55,917 nucleotides of DNA, from positions 1 to 55,917 of the forward strand of contig MIBZ01000039.1 in assembly GCA_001829675.1 (NCBI GenBank), given 5' to 3'. Both the position numbers and the translations under genes were made by a program. The notes beneath the pieces were generated by a model. The model searched no databases and had not been told where the DNA came from. It saw nothing but the letters and a program-made list of their open reading frames with translations. The DNA is from Sulfurimonas sp. RIFCSPLOWO2_12_36_12 (GTDB lineage Bacteria; Campylobacterota; Campylobacteria; Campylobacterales; Sulfurimonadaceae). Within the stretch, counting starts at the first letter, position 1; the number at the start of each line of letters is the position of its first letter. Positions 41,118 to 50,713 of the stretch are shown in pieces.

Positions 41118-42239
41118 TTATTTAAACCAGCTCTTCATCTTCTCAATCGCCGAGTCCAAAACACCCTCATGAGGCTTGGACTCTATGCCGAACGACTCTT
41201 GAAGTTTATTTAAGAGTTCTCGTTGTTCATCGCTTAATTTTTTAGGATATGTGATGTTTACCTGCGCAATCAAGTTGCCTTTGCCATGTCCGTGAACATC
41301 ATCTATTCCTTCGCCCTTAAATACAAAGTGCTGTTTGTCTTTTGTGCCAATATCAAGTTTTAGTTCCAATTCGCCCATAAGCGATGGTATAGTTAAGCTA
41401 TCTCCGGCAACTGCCTGAGTAAAAAATACTGGAATTGCGATGTAGACATCATTGCCCTCTCTTTGGAAGTGTTTATCTGCTTTTACGCTAAATGTAACAT
41501 ATAAATCACCTCTAGTTCCTCGTTTGCCTATGTTTCCTTTTCCAGAGACTCTAAGGCGGTTTCCGTTATCAATTCCTTTGGGAATTTTAATTGTAACATT
41601 GCCTCTCTCTTCGTGATAGCCGTTACCATCACAGCTTTGGCATGGAGCTGATGGCGCAGAGCCTGTTCCGCGGCATGATGGGCAAGTTTGAGAGAATGTC
41701 ATAAAGCCCTGTTTTATAAAGACTTGACCTTGACCTCTACATTGATTACATGTAGATAATTTACCGTCTTTTGCGCCGGTGCCTTTACAGCTTTTACATG
41801 AGTTTTTGTATTTGAACTCTATCTCTTTTTCGCATCCAAAAATAGCTTCGTTAAAACTAATTGACATGTCAACATTCATGTCAAGATTGTATTTTTCCAT
41901 ATCGGTTGGATTTTGACGACGGCGTGAGCTTCCGCCAAAACCGTTAAACATCTCTTCAAACATTGAACCAAGATCGTCAAAACCGCCGGAAGAGCGACCG
42001 CGGCCGCCCATGCCGGCAAGACCCTCTTTCCCGTATCTGTCGTAAATACTTCTCTGTTTGTCATCACTCAAACATTGATAAGCTTCGTTACATAATTTAA
42101 ATTTATGCTCAGCTTCACTGTCACCATGATTTTTATCCGGATGATAAATTTTAGCCATCTTTCTATATGCTTTTTTAATTGTTGTCTGGTCTGCGTCTCG
42201 TGAGACTTCTAATATTTCGTAATAGCTTAAATCTTGCAT
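41118..42239 (-). CDS. dnaJ: Chaperone protein DnaJ
   Basis: DnaJ stimulates the ATPase of DnaK and binds unfolded clients. The 373-residue protein has the J domain with HPD (YHPDKNHGD, about residues 32-40), a Gly/Phe-rich linker, four zinc repeats ([32 protein letters not shown]) and the C-terminal substrate domains. It is a full-length type I DnaJ. It diverges from mltA across about 76 bases that should hold both promoters. Confidence 0.96.
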   Translation of the reverse strand: MQDLSYYEILEVSRDADQTTIKKAYRKMAKIYHPDKNHGDSEAEHKFKLCNEAYQCLSDDKQRSIYDRYGKEGLAGMGGRGRSSGGFDDLGSMFEEMFNGFGGSSRRRQNPTDMEKYNLDMNVDMSISFNEAIFGCEKEIEFKYKNSCKSCKGTGAKDGKLSTCNQCRGQGQVFIKQGFMTFSQTCPSCRGTGSAPSAPCQSCDGNGYHEERGNVTIKIPKGIDNGNRLRVSGKGNIGKRGTRGDLYVTFSVKADKHFQREGNDVYIAIPVFFTQAVAGDSLTIPSLMGELELKLDIGTKDKQHFVFKGEGIDDVHGHGKGNLIAQVNITYPKKLSDEQRELLNKLQESFGIESKPHEGVLDSAIEKMKSWFK

Positions 42240-42315
42240 ATTATATTAAATATCCTAGCATCTAAAATTTTCGCAATTATATCGTTTTAAATTTAATGTA
42301 TGTATAATTGCACTT

Positions 42316-43434
42316 ATGAAACATAACATACTATTTTTAATTGCAATTTTACTTTTTTTTGGTTGTTCAAAGAAACCGGAAGCACCTATTTGCGATGTAC
42401 CAAAACCAGAAGTTGAAAAGTTGTCAAAACCGGAGTTTACTCCTAGTAAATTTGATGAGTTGCCGAATTGGCATGAAGAGAATTATTTAGAAGCTCTAAA
42501 CTCTTTTCTTGAGAGCTGTAAAACTACTAAAACAAAAGCGCTATATGAAGAGTTGTGTAAAAGCGGTAAAGATGTGGCCGATGCAAAAAGTTTTTTTATG
42601 CAAAATTTTACACCATATAAAATAGATGCAACAGATGCCAAAGACGACGGGCTTTTAACCGGCTATTATGAGCCGCTTTTAAAAGGTTCGCTAACAAAAA
42701 AAGAGCCATATCTCTACCCTGTTTATTCAACCCCGCGGGATTTAATAGTTGTCAGTTTGGCTTCGCAATATCCGGAACTGCAAAATTACAGACTAAGAGG
42801 CAGATATGACGGCAACAATAAAGTTGTTCCGTACTACTCGAGAAAAGAGCTTAGCAGTAGGACCTTGGATGCGGATATAGTCTGTTATGTTGACTCAAGA
42901 ATAGAGCTTTTTTTCCTAGAGGTACAAGGCTCCGGCAGAGTGTTGCTTGATAATGGAGAGGTGATTTATGTCGGCTTTGATAATCTAAATGGGTATAAAT
43001 ACAGCTCTATCGGAAAATATTTGATAGATGCCGGTGAAATTAGCTATGCGCAAGCGTCTATGAAGGGTATAAAAAATTGGTGCGATAAAAATCCATCAAG
43101 AGTGGATGAACTCTTAAACCATAATGAATCTGTGGTTTTTTTTAAAAAGAGAAATAAGCCGGCTACCGGAGCACTTGGGGTTGTTTTAACACCGGAGCGC
43201 TCAGTTGCGGTTGACCAAAGATATCTCCCTCTTGGCAGTATGTTGTATATGAGTGCGCAAACAAAAGAGAAAGATTTAAATAGAATAGTTATGGCACAAG
43301 ATATCGGCGGGGCTATAAAAGGGAGTGTTAGAGCTGATCTCTTTTTCGGTTACGGAGATGAAGCCGGAAACAGCGCCGGAAAATTAAAAGCACCTCTGAA
43401 GCTCTGGATATTTTTGCCAAAAGCAGAATTATAA
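42316..43434 (+). CDS. mltA: Membrane-bound lytic murein transglycosylase A
   Basis: MltA cleaves peptidoglycan to 1,6-anhydro products. The 372-residue lipoprotein has a lipobox (LLFFGC). It also has TGYYEPLLKGS, the barrel region YVDSRIELFFLEVQGSGRVLLDNGE, and the closing 3D motif RIVMAQDIGGAIKGSVRADLFFGYG, which carries the catalytic aspartate. It starts a run of four same-strand genes (mltA, recR, mlaA, mlaC) with gaps of 16 bases or fewer. Confidence 0.93.
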   Translation: MKHNILFLIAILLFFGCSKKPEAPICDVPKPEVEKLSKPEFTPSKFDELPNWHEENYLEALNSFLESCKTTKTKALYEELCKSGKDVADAKSFFMQNFTPYKIDATDAKDDGLLTGYYEPLLKGSLTKKEPYLYPVYSTPRDLIVVSLASQYPELQNYRLRGRYDGNNKVVPYYSRKELSSRTLDADIVCYVDSRIELFFLEVQGSGRVLLDNGEVIYVGFDNLNGYKYSSIGKYLIDAGEISYAQASMKGIKNWCDKNPSRVDELLNHNESVVFFKKRNKPATGALGVVLTPERSVAVDQRYLPLGSMLYMSAQTKEKDLNRIVMAQDIGGAIKGSVRADLFFGYGDEAGNSAGKLKAPLKLWIFLPKAEL

Positions 43435-43450
43435 TGGGTGAGATTAATTG

Positions 43451-44020
43451 ATGAGAGGCTCGTTAGATAAGTTTAACAAACTTGTTGATGCACTGCAAGA
43501 GCTTCCGACAATAGGAAAAAAATCAGCAACAAGACTGGCATATCATATGGTTATGAAAGATAGTTTTGTAGGGATGAAGATATCACATGCAATAGAAGAG
43601 GCTCTTGGGTCTTTGAAGCTTTGTAGTTCTTGCGGTGGAATGAGTGAAGATGAGCTCTGTTTTATATGTTGTGATGAGAGCAGGGATGAAACACTTCTTT
43701 GTATAGTCGAAAACGCAAAAGATATACTGCTTTTAGAAGAAAACAGGCTTTTCGACGGCAGATATTTTGTGTTAGAGTCGCTAGAAGAGTTAAATCTCTC
43801 AGGCTTGCAAATGCTTGTTAGTTCTGGGGTAAAAGAGGTAGTTTTTGCGTTAACACCCTCTATTGCAAATGATGCAGTTATGTTATATATTGAAGATAAA
43901 TTAAGTAATTTTAATATAAACTATTCAAAAATTGCTCAGGGTGTACCAACCGGAGTGAGTTTAGAAAATATAGATTTGTTATCTCTAAGCAGAGCGCTGA
44001 CAGACAGAGTAAAGGTATAA
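43451..44020 (+). CDS. recR: Recombination protein RecR
   Basis: RecR loads RecA with RecO (and RecF) at single-strand gaps. The 189-residue protein has a helix-hairpin-helix start (LQELPTIGKKSATRLAYHMV), the C4 zinc finger CSSCGGMSEDELCFIC, the Toprim region LCIVENAKDILLLE, and the end TGVSLENIDLLSLSRAL. ATG 43451 is preferred over TTG 43448. It lies between mltA and mlaA. Confidence 0.94.
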   Translation: MRGSLDKFNKLVDALQELPTIGKKSATRLAYHMVMKDSFVGMKISHAIEEALGSLKLCSSCGGMSEDELCFICCDESRDETLLCIVENAKDILLLEENRLFDGRYFVLESLEELNLSGLQMLVSSGVKEVVFALTPSIANDAVMLYIEDKLSNFNINYSKIAQGVPTGVSLENIDLLSLSRALTDRVKV

Positions 44021-44021
44021 A

Positions 44022-44810
44022 ATGAGGTTTGTTTATTTAGCGCTTATATCCATAATGTTTAGTTTTTCCGGATGCAGTTCAAAGAGTATTGAGGAGCCAA
44101 AAGAGGCAGTTGCTCAAGAAGAAAAGAGCAGTGATGATTCAAACGGAGAACTTGCCGGATTTGCGGATGAGTTTGAAGCAAAAGAGATTTATGACCCATT
44201 TAGCGGCTACAACAGAGCTATGACCGGCTTTAATGACGGTGCTTACGAATATGTGCTAAAACCGGTTGCAGAGGGTTATAAAGCAGTATTGCATGTTGAG
44301 GTAAGGGAGAGTGTTAGAAATTTTTTTAATAATCTTTACTTTCCTATGCGCTTTACAAATAACCTTTTACAAGGAAAATTTTGCAATGCGTATGAAGAGG
44401 GCGGGCGATTTGTAATTAACACGACTGTCGGAGTTTTGGGACTATTTGACCCTGCAAGAAACCATTTCAATATTGAAGCACATGAAGAAGATTTTGGTCA
44501 AACGCTTGGGTTTTACGGTGTAAAAAGCGGTCCACATTTAGTTTTACCGCTGCTCGGTCCATCAAATATTAGAGATGCAATTAGCCTCTATCCGGACTCA
44601 CTGTTAAGTCCGATTGATTATAGTGAGAGAGAGTACTGGACTTTGAGTGATACTTCGGCAGAGTATATAGCGGCAAAATCATTAGAAAACATAAATTATA
44701 TATCATTAAACATGGATAGATACGAGAAAATGAAAAGAGATGCTGTGGATTTGTACCCATATTTGAGAGATGTATATGAACAATACAGAGATAAACAAAT
44801 TGAGGAGTAA
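44022..44810 (+). CDS. mlaA: MlaA, outer-membrane lipid-asymmetry lipoprotein
   Basis: MlaA (VacJ) removes misplaced phospholipids from the outer leaflet of the outer membrane and passes them to MlaC. The 262-residue protein has a lipobox (FSFSGC). It carries the family core DPFSGYNRAMTGFNDG, NNLYFPMRFTNNLLQGKF, GGRFVINTTVGVLGLFDPA, and the signature EDFGQTLGFYGVKSGPHLVLPLLGPS. It sits one base after recR and two before mlaC. Confidence 0.95.
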   Translation: MRFVYLALISIMFSFSGCSSKSIEEPKEAVAQEEKSSDDSNGELAGFADEFEAKEIYDPFSGYNRAMTGFNDGAYEYVLKPVAEGYKAVLHVEVRESVRNFFNNLYFPMRFTNNLLQGKFCNAYEEGGRFVINTTVGVLGLFDPARNHFNIEAHEEDFGQTLGFYGVKSGPHLVLPLLGPSNIRDAISLYPDSLLSPIDYSEREYWTLSDTSAEYIAAKSLENINYISLNMDRYEKMKRDAVDLYPYLRDVYEQYRDKQIEE

Positions 44811-44812
44811 GA

Positions 44813-45415
44813 GTGAAAAAAATATATAAAAAAGTCTTGATATTATGTGCTGCGGTACTTTTTGGAGAAAGTCTTAGTGCAAATGAGCAGGTAGAGCTAA
44901 AAGAACACTTTTTAAATAAAATTAATGAAGTTATTTTGGTGGTTGAAGACAAGAAGATATCTAAAAATATCAGAAATGGTAATATTATAAAAGTTTTAAC
45001 ACCGATGTTTGATTTTGAACTTATGGCAAAACTTAGTCTTGGCAACACATGGAAAGAGCTTTCAAAAGAGAACAAAGATAGATTTGTTAAACTTTATGTT
45101 GAGAGAATGAAACAGTCATACTCCGCAAAGATTGATGCATATAAAGATGAAAAAGTTGAGGTTAAAAAGATAGATCAGCCACAACCGAATAAAATGGCTT
45201 TGGTTACGGACCTTGTTAGTAAAGATGAGAAGTTGGAGATTGTATATAAATTTCACAAGCCAAAAGAAAAAATAAGTGCTAAAGACAGTTGGCTGGTTTA
45301 CGATGTAGAGATTTTAGGCGTAAGTATTTTAAAAACCGATATAGCACAGTTTAAAGAGTTTTTGCAAACAAAAAGCATAACAGAGTTAATGGATGCCTTA
45401 GCTAAACAGTCGTAA
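44813..45415 (+). CDS. mlaC: MlaC, periplasmic phospholipid carrier
   Basis: MlaC ferries phospholipids between MlaA and the inner-membrane MlaFEDB complex. The 200-residue protein has a signal peptide ending near SLSANE and the Ttg2-type fold: FDFELMAKLSLGNTWKELSKENKDRFVKLYVERM, then SWLVYDVEILGVSILKT at the end. GTG 44813 follows the mlaA stop by two bases. The MlaFEDB genes are not in the window. Confidence 0.93.
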   Translation: MKKIYKKVLILCAAVLFGESLSANEQVELKEHFLNKINEVILVVEDKKISKNIRNGNIIKVLTPMFDFELMAKLSLGNTWKELSKENKDRFVKLYVERMKQSYSAKIDAYKDEKVEVKKIDQPQPNKMALVTDLVSKDEKLEIVYKFHKPKEKISAKDSWLVYDVEILGVSILKTDIAQFKEFLQTKSITELMDALAKQS

Positions 45416-45442
45416 ATTGCATGTCAAAGCTATCTTTTAATT

Positions 45443-45463
45443 GCCTATAATTAAATTTTAGGC
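45443..45463 (+). terminator. Possible terminator after mlaC
   Basis: The arms gccta and taggc enclose an AT-rich loop whose bases partly pair, followed by ttattttttaa. It lies 28 bases after the mlaC stop. Confidence 0.4.
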
Positions 45464-45535
45464 TATTATTTTTTAATTTAGTAATTTTTTTTTGAAATTT
45501 TGCTATACAATTCGTTTATTTTTTTAGGGAATTCA

Positions 45536-48157
45536 TTGAAATATATTTTAAGTTCACTTTTATTGGCATCATGTATCCAAGTCTTTTTCTGGTTGAGCAG
45601 CGACCAGAAGTTCATCACTCCGCCAGATGCAGAGAACATCATCCAGTCTATCTCTTATGCGCCATATACAAAAAGCAATGCAAAAGAGATGCTTAGCGAT
45701 GAAGAGATTGAGCGAGATTTGACACTTCTGAAGAGATTTACAAATACAGTTCGTCTATACTCCGCCGAAGATGCACAAAAAGTGTTGCCTGCTGTAAAGA
45801 AACTAGGTATGCAGGCGCATTTTGGTTTTTGGTTATCTCCGGATGCAGAGGATAATGAAAAAGAGATAGCGTTAGCTAAAGAACTTATAACAACTTATTA
45901 TCAAAATCTAACTTCTATTATAGTCGGAAATGAGGTTCTTCTTCGAGATGATTTATCGCCGGAAGAGCTGATTGAGATTATTAGAGAGTTTAAAACATTT
46001 ATTAATAGTATTGACAGTGCTCAAAACATCGGCAAAGTTGAGAAAAAATCTAAATCAAAAAAGAGCAAAGAAAAAGAAGCTAAAGAAACAAAACATAAAG
46101 TATTGGTTACAACGGCGGAGATTTGGAATATGTGGCTGCTGTATCCAAATTTAGTCGATGAAGTAGATTTTATTAATATTCATATTCTTCCTTATTGGGA
46201 AAAGGTTAAAGCTGAAGAGTTCGTACCATTTTTCAAAGAGAAATATAAAAAAATAACAGATGAATACAGCAATAAACCTATAATGATAGGCGAGATTGGA
46301 TGGCCTAGTCAAGGATATAATAATTCCGGTTCAGTTGCAAGTCCCGAAAATCAGGCAACTATAATTAGAAGATTTTTAATTTTGGCAAAAGAGCAAAAGT
46401 TCAGTTATAACCTCCTTGAAGCATTTGATCAGCCTTGGAAAGGTGTTGACGAGGGTAGCGTAGGACAATATTGGGGTATATTTGATGCCGACCGTAATCA
46501 AAAATTTGAGATGCAGGGTGCTGTTCTTGTAACGCCTTATTGGTTTATGCAGATGGTTGCCGCAGTATTAATCGGTGCAATATTAACTTTCTTTGGACTT
46601 AGAAATCAGCATATAAATTTTTTACATGCGATGACTTATGGTTTGGCAGCACAGGGTATCTCTTTTGGTATCGTCATGTCGGCTGTTTATCCGTTCCTTC
46701 ATTATATGAATTTCGGTACTTGGGTTATGTGGATAATGGGTTCGATTCTTATGGTGCCTCTTACATTAATAACACTTGCAAAGGCAAATGAACTCTTTAA
46801 ATGCACAATCGGAAAACCGCCTAAAAGGCTTATTCCTCTTGATCTTAGATCAAACCATGTTCCGTTTGTAAGCATACATGTTCCTGCTTATAAAGAGCAG
46901 CCTTATGTTTTAGAAGAGACACTTGTAGCACTCTCAAAGCTTAAATACACTAACTATGAAGTGCTTGTTATAATTAATAATACGCCAGATGAGTATTATA
47001 AAGCGCCAATTAAAGCCTTATGTGAAGAACTTGGCTCAAAGTTTGTTTATCTTGATATCGAGTGCAGCGGCTTTAAAGCCGGAGCGTTAAACAAAGCTCT
47101 TGCGTATGTAAATCCAACCACGGAGATATTGGCAGTAATTGACGCTGATTATGTTATTAGTCCAAACTGGCTTGTTGATTTGGTACCTATTTTTGAAGAT
47201 CAAAAAGTGGCGTTGGTACAAGCTCCGCAAGACCACAGAGACGGCAAAGAATCGCTTCTAAAAACTGCTATGAATGCAGAGTATGCAGGCTTTTTTGATA
47301 TTGGAATGGTGGAACGAAATGAAGAGAATGCCATCGTTGCCCATGGAACTATGCTTTTAATACGCAAAAGTGCTTTTGATGAAGTCGGTCAATGGAATAC
47401 AGATACCATAGTTGAAGATAGCGAACTTGGACTTAGACTCTTTGAAGCGGGTTATATTGGACACTATACAAACCGCAGATATGGACATGGACTGTTGCCA
47501 GACACCATCGAAGCGTTTAAAAATCAGCGTCACCGCTGGGCATATGGAGCTATACAGATTCTTAAAAAGCATTGGCAACACTTTAAGCCATCGTCTAAAA
47601 CTCTGACTCGTGCTCAAAAGCACCACTTTATAACAGGTTGGTTTTTTTGGCTCTCTGATGCGTTAGGAACGGTTACTTCAATTCTTAACATAATCTGGGT
47701 TCCTGTGATTATCTTTGTCGGAGTGACTATCCCGACAATCGCACTTACCGTACCGATTTTGACTGCGTTTATTGTCAATGTTATTCACTCATTTGTGCTT
47801 TATAGAACAAGAGTCGGAGCAAACCTTTATCATTCGCTCTTAGGCGCTATTGCAGCCATGAGTCTGCAGCTTACAATTTTTAAAGCTGTATATGATGGAT
47901 TTGTAAAAGACCGCCTGCCGTTTAAAAGAACGGAAAAGGGCGGAAACAGTAAAAAAGCTTTGGAGAGCCCTATAAAAAATGAGATTATTTTAGCATCATT
48001 GCTAATCGGTTCATTTACGGCGCTTGTTATGACAAATCATCAAGGGATTGTAGAGGTTTATCTATTTTCTGCAACACTTTTAATACAAAGTATCCCATAT
48101 ATTTCGGCAATTGTTCTCAGAATGATTGAAATAAGGTCATATAAAAAAGATAGTTAG
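45536..48157 (+). CDS. GH17-GT2 membrane glucan synthase, NdvB-like
   Basis: The 873-residue protein joins a periplasmic GH17 domain to a processive family 2 glycosyltransferase. TTG 45536 was chosen because taggga lies about seven bases before it and it opens a signal anchor (KYILSSLLLASC). The GH17 part has IVGNEVLLR (acid/base Glu) and GEIGWPSQG (nucleophile Glu). After two helices the GT2 domain reads VSIHVPAYKEQPYVLEETL, VIDADYVISP, VEDSELGLRLFEAGY and QRHRWAYG (Q-R-x-R-W), followed by several membrane helices. Such fusions make or branch beta-glucans, as in Pseudomonas NdvB. The exact product is not predicted. Confidence 0.85.
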   Translation: MKYILSSLLLASCIQVFFWLSSDQKFITPPDAENIIQSISYAPYTKSNAKEMLSDEEIERDLTLLKRFTNTVRLYSAEDAQKVLPAVKKLGMQAHFGFWLSPDAEDNEKEIALAKELITTYYQNLTSIIVGNEVLLRDDLSPEELIEIIREFKTFINSIDSAQNIGKVEKKSKSKKSKEKEAKETKHKVLVTTAEIWNMWLLYPNLVDEVDFINIHILPYWEKVKAEEFVPFFKEKYKKITDEYSNKPIMIGEIGWPSQGYNNSGSVASPENQATIIRRFLILAKEQKFSYNLLEAFDQPWKGVDEGSVGQYWGIFDADRNQKFEMQGAVLVTPYWFMQMVAAVLIGAILTFFGLRNQHINFLHAMTYGLAAQGISFGIVMSAVYPFLHYMNFGTWVMWIMGSILMVPLTLITLAKANELFKCTIGKPPKRLIPLDLRSNHVPFVSIHVPAYKEQPYVLEETLVALSKLKYTNYEVLVIINNTPDEYYKAPIKALCEELGSKFVYLDIECSGFKAGALNKALAYVNPTTEILAVIDADYVISPNWLVDLVPIFEDQKVALVQAPQDHRDGKESLLKTAMNAEYAGFFDIGMVERNEENAIVAHGTMLLIRKSAFDEVGQWNTDTIVEDSELGLRLFEAGYIGHYTNRRYGHGLLPDTIEAFKNQRHRWAYGAIQILKKHWQHFKPSSKTLTRAQKHHFITGWFFWLSDALGTVTSILNIIWVPVIIFVGVTIPTIALTVPILTAFIVNVIHSFVLYRTRVGANLYHSLLGAIAAMSLQLTIFKAVYDGFVKDRLPFKRTEKGGNSKKALESPIKNEIILASLLIGSFTALVMTNHQGIVEVYLFSATLLIQSIPYISAIVLRMIEIRSYKKDS

Positions 48158-48570
48158 GAGCACTTTAAGTGCTTGCTAACCACATCCACGCACTCTCTAT
48201 ACTTATTTAAATCCATTATCTCATCAAAACTGCTGCTCATCATAGAGTAGATAAAAAAGTCAGGATGATTGTCGTAAAGAGTATTTAACATCTGGATTAT
48301 TGTTTTTGGCGCTATGTGGTGGCCTAGGTTTAAACTGTTTTGCTGAGCTAAAGAGCAAGCCAGAGAATAGTTGTTTTTTTCATCATAGCAGGTGTCGATA
48401 AAGATTATTTCGTTAGCATCAAGAAGCTCCAAGGTCATCTCCGGTGTTAGTTGATGTGCAGAGATGAGTTTCGTATCTTTTAAAGAAAGCCTTTGCAGCT
48501 CTTTTATAACATCAAGCCCGAAAGCATCTTCGCCTCTAAGAGAGTTTCCGTATCCGATTATAACTCTCAT
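48154..48570 (-). CDS. hoxW: Hydrogenase maturation protease HoxW
   Basis: This endopeptidase clips the C-terminus of the NiFe large subunit after metal insertion. The 138-residue protein has the start IIGYGNSLRGEDAFGLDVI, with the nickel-binding Glu in RGED, IIFIDTCYD with an Asp ligand, and the conserved His in GHHIAPKTI. It directly overlaps hoxH by one base (TGATG type) and meets the GH17-GT2 gene tail to tail with a four-base overlap. The pairing with HoxH follows from position. Confidence 0.9.
   Translation of the reverse strand: MRVIIGYGNSLRGEDAFGLDVIKELQRLSLKDTKLISAHQLTPEMTLELLDANEIIFIDTCYDEKNNYSLACSLAQQNSLNLGHHIAPKTIIQMLNTLYDNHPDFFIYSMMSSSFDEIMDLNKYRECVDVVSKHLKCS
48159..48173. repeat. 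Palindrome in the overlapping ends of hoxW and the glucan synthase
   Basis: AGCACTTTAAGTGCT is a 15-base perfect dyad just past the glucan synthase stop and within the last codons of hoxW. It may form the terminator hairpin for the convergent pair while also coding HLKCS. Confidence 0.4.
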
Positions 48571-49994
48571 CAGTTTCTATCTATCACTTTGATTATATTT
48601 TTGTTATGGTCTCGCACCTCTATTTTAGATGAGACGATTCCAAGCGCATGTGTTGAACAGCTAAGGCATGGGTCAAAACATCTGATGACTGCCTCAACTC
48701 TGTTGAGTGCGCCGTCCGTGATGTTGTTGCCGTTTACAAACATTTGCGCCGTCTGTTTTACCCCCGCATTCATGGCAAGGTTGTTGTTGCCTGTTGCGAT
48801 TATGAGATTTACGGCGGTTATAACTCCGTCCTTTGTTACCTCATAGTCGTGAAATAGCGTTCCCCTCGGCGCTTCCGAACATCCCACGCCTCTGCTTTTG
48901 CTTATTTTTGCCGTTGTTTTTACATCTTCGCTCATCGTCTCGTCGTCGTTTAAAAGCTCTTCAATCTTCTCAATGGCATAAATCATCTCGATAAGCCTTG
49001 CGTAGTGGTAGTAAAATGAGTTTAAAACAGGTTTGGCGTTGTTTAATGCTTTGAAGTTTTTTAGCTCTTCATCTGCTAGGGGAGTTCCGCACTTTGAGGC
49101 AATATTTAATCTTGCCAATGCTCCGACTCTGTACATTCCTTTTTCGTAGCCAAGCGGTTTGTAGTATGGAGATTTCAGGTAGCTCTCATCTTCGACAGCC
49201 TCGCCGATATAATCTTTGTAATCTTGCGGGTCAATTTTATCTTTTAGGATATTTCCCTCACTGTCAATAAAGCGCAAATATCCATCATAATGCTCCAACA
49301 TGCCCTCATCATTTGTTAGCGCCATAAAGATGGAAGGAAACGATGCAAAGGAGGCTATCTCTTTTTGAAATTTATGAAGATTTGTTTTGAAAAACTCCAA
49401 CGCACCTTGAGCTATCTTTAGCATATCAGGGATTTGTGAGAGGATATTCTCTTTTTGGCTTAGCTCCATCTTATGCTCTACTCCGCCCGCCACTATGCCT
49501 GTCGGATGGATTCTTTTTCCAGCCAACTCTTCTATGATTTTTTGCCCGAATGCTCTTAGATTTATGCCGTCTTTTGCCATTTGCGGGTGCGTCTGCATCA
49601 TCTTGAAGATATTTCTATCCTCTTTTGGCGCATCAAAACCGTAAACAAAATCAGGACTTGAGAGATGAAAAAAGTTCAGCGTATGTGACTGAAGCAACTG
49701 CGCAAGGTTTATAATTTTTCGTATGTTTATTCCGGCTTGCGGCGGTGTGATGGAGAGAATCTCATCTATTGCTTTTGTGGATGCTATAACGTGACTGACT
49801 GGGCAGATACCGCAGGTTCTGGCGGTTAGTGCGGGCATTTCGGTATACATTCTGCCCTCGCAAAACTTCTCAAAACCTCTATACTGTGTTACATGAAGCT
49901 TCGCATCTTCTACTTTGCCATCACAATCAAGGTCGATTGTGATTTTGGCGTGCCCCTCGATTCTTGTTACTGGGTCTATGGTTATCTTCTTCAT
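48570..49994 (-). CDS. hoxH: NiFe hydrogenase large subunit, Hox type (group 3)
   Basis: The catalytic large subunit holds the NiFe(CN)2CO site through [10 protein letters not shown] (C61, C64) and DPCLSCSTH (C443, C446, H449). About 25 residues after H449 would be removed by the HoxW protease. The opening [20 protein letters not shown] and [10 protein letters not shown] are closer to cytosolic bidirectional HoxH than to membrane uptake enzymes. The 474-residue length is usual. With HoxY and the HoxU at the window edge it suggests an NAD(P)-linked group 3d enzyme; HoxF is not seen here. Confidence 0.93.
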   Translation of the reverse strand: MKKITIDPVTRIEGHAKITIDLDCDGKVEDAKLHVTQYRGFEKFCEGRMYTEMPALTARTCGICPVSHVIASTKAIDEILSITPPQAGINIRKIINLAQLLQSHTLNFFHLSSPDFVYGFDAPKEDRNIFKMMQTHPQMAKDGINLRAFGQKIIEELAGKRIHPTGIVAGGVEHKMELSQKENILSQIPDMLKIAQGALEFFKTNLHKFQKEIASFASFPSIFMALTNDEGMLEHYDGYLRFIDSEGNILKDKIDPQDYKDYIGEAVEDESYLKSPYYKPLGYEKGMYRVGALARLNIASKCGTPLADEELKNFKALNNAKPVLNSFYYHYARLIEMIYAIEKIEELLNDDETMSEDVKTTAKISKSRGVGCSEAPRGTLFHDYEVTKDGVITAVNLIIATGNNNLAMNAGVKQTAQMFVNGNNITDGALNRVEAVIRCFDPCLSCSTHALGIVSSKIEVRDHNKNIIKVIDRN

Positions 49995-50533
49995 TTTCCA
50001 AACCTTGTAATGGAGTGTATATGTATCTCTCTGCCCTCTATGAGCGCCTTTAGCATCTCGTAAATTGCATCGGAAGGAGTAGGGCAGCCGGGGAGAAAGT
50101 AGTCTACATGTACAACTTCATGCAGAGGCAAAACTTTATCTAAAAGTTTTGGAACCATTTTGGAGGGGTACTCTCCTTTTTCATTCAAATCAGCCAAATC
50201 AAGATACCCTTTTTTTAGCACCGCTTCGCTTCCATAGAGATTCTTCATAGCAGATACATTTCCGGTAATCGCGCAGTCTCCAAGAGCTATTATGAGCTTT
50301 GAGTTCTCTCTTATCTTCTTTATCATCGCTATGTCATGGTCGGTGCTGAGCGCACCTTCAACTATGGTCAAATCAACATCTTGCGGAAACTCTTTTGCAT
50401 CGACATAGGGGCTGTAAACAACATCAACATATTGTGCTATCTCTATGAGCTTCTCATCCATATCGAGTATCGACATGTGACATCCCGAACAGCCGTCAAG
50501 CCAAATGGTTGCAAGGCGAATCTTTTTTTGCAT
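49991..50533 (-). CDS. hoxY: NiFe hydrogenase small subunit, Hox type
   Basis: HoxY carries the proximal [4Fe-4S] cluster that takes electrons from the NiFe site. The 180-residue protein has IWLDGCSGCHMSILDMDE (C15, C18), GDCAITGNVSAMKN and the PGCPTPSDAIYEMLKALIEG ligand region. It is short, as in Hox enzymes, without the medial and distal clusters of uptake hydrogenases. It overlaps hoxH by four bases. It should follow hoxU, but a three-gene opposite-strand block now separates them, so it probably needs its own promoter. Confidence 0.92.
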   Translation of the reverse strand: MQKKIRLATIWLDGCSGCHMSILDMDEKLIEIAQYVDVVYSPYVDAKEFPQDVDLTIVEGALSTDHDIAMIKKIRENSKLIIALGDCAITGNVSAMKNLYGSEAVLKKGYLDLADLNEKGEYPSKMVPKLLDKVLPLHEVVHVDYFLPGCPTPSDAIYEMLKALIEGREIHIHSITRFGK

Positions 50534-50594
50534 CTGTTTAACCTTTGAAGCATTTTGTCTATTTTAGCGAATTAATTATTTTTTTTAAACTTAA

Positions 50595-50653
50595 CTCTTT
50601 TAATAAATATGGATATGTAATCTCCAAATCCATAGGATATTAACTTAAAAGAG
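50595..50653. repeat. Nested inverted repeats at the edge of the hox-splitting block
   Basis: The outer arms CTCTTTTAA (50595-50603) and TTAAAAGAG (50645-50653) enclose inner arms TATGGAT (50608-50614) and ATCCATA (50628-50634). The structure lies in the 180-base gap between the divergent hoxY and ATPase genes. It could be an operator, an RNA structure or a trace of the insertion end. Confidence 0.45.
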
Positions 50654-50713
50654 ATTGTATTATCCAAAAATTTGATAATATGAGGAATACATTCCATATA
50701 TAAAGGAAATAAA

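Noticed and set aside
44581..45075. Minus-strand 164-residue frame over mlaA-mlaC
   Set aside because: It is antisense to two well-supported genes and has no family signature.
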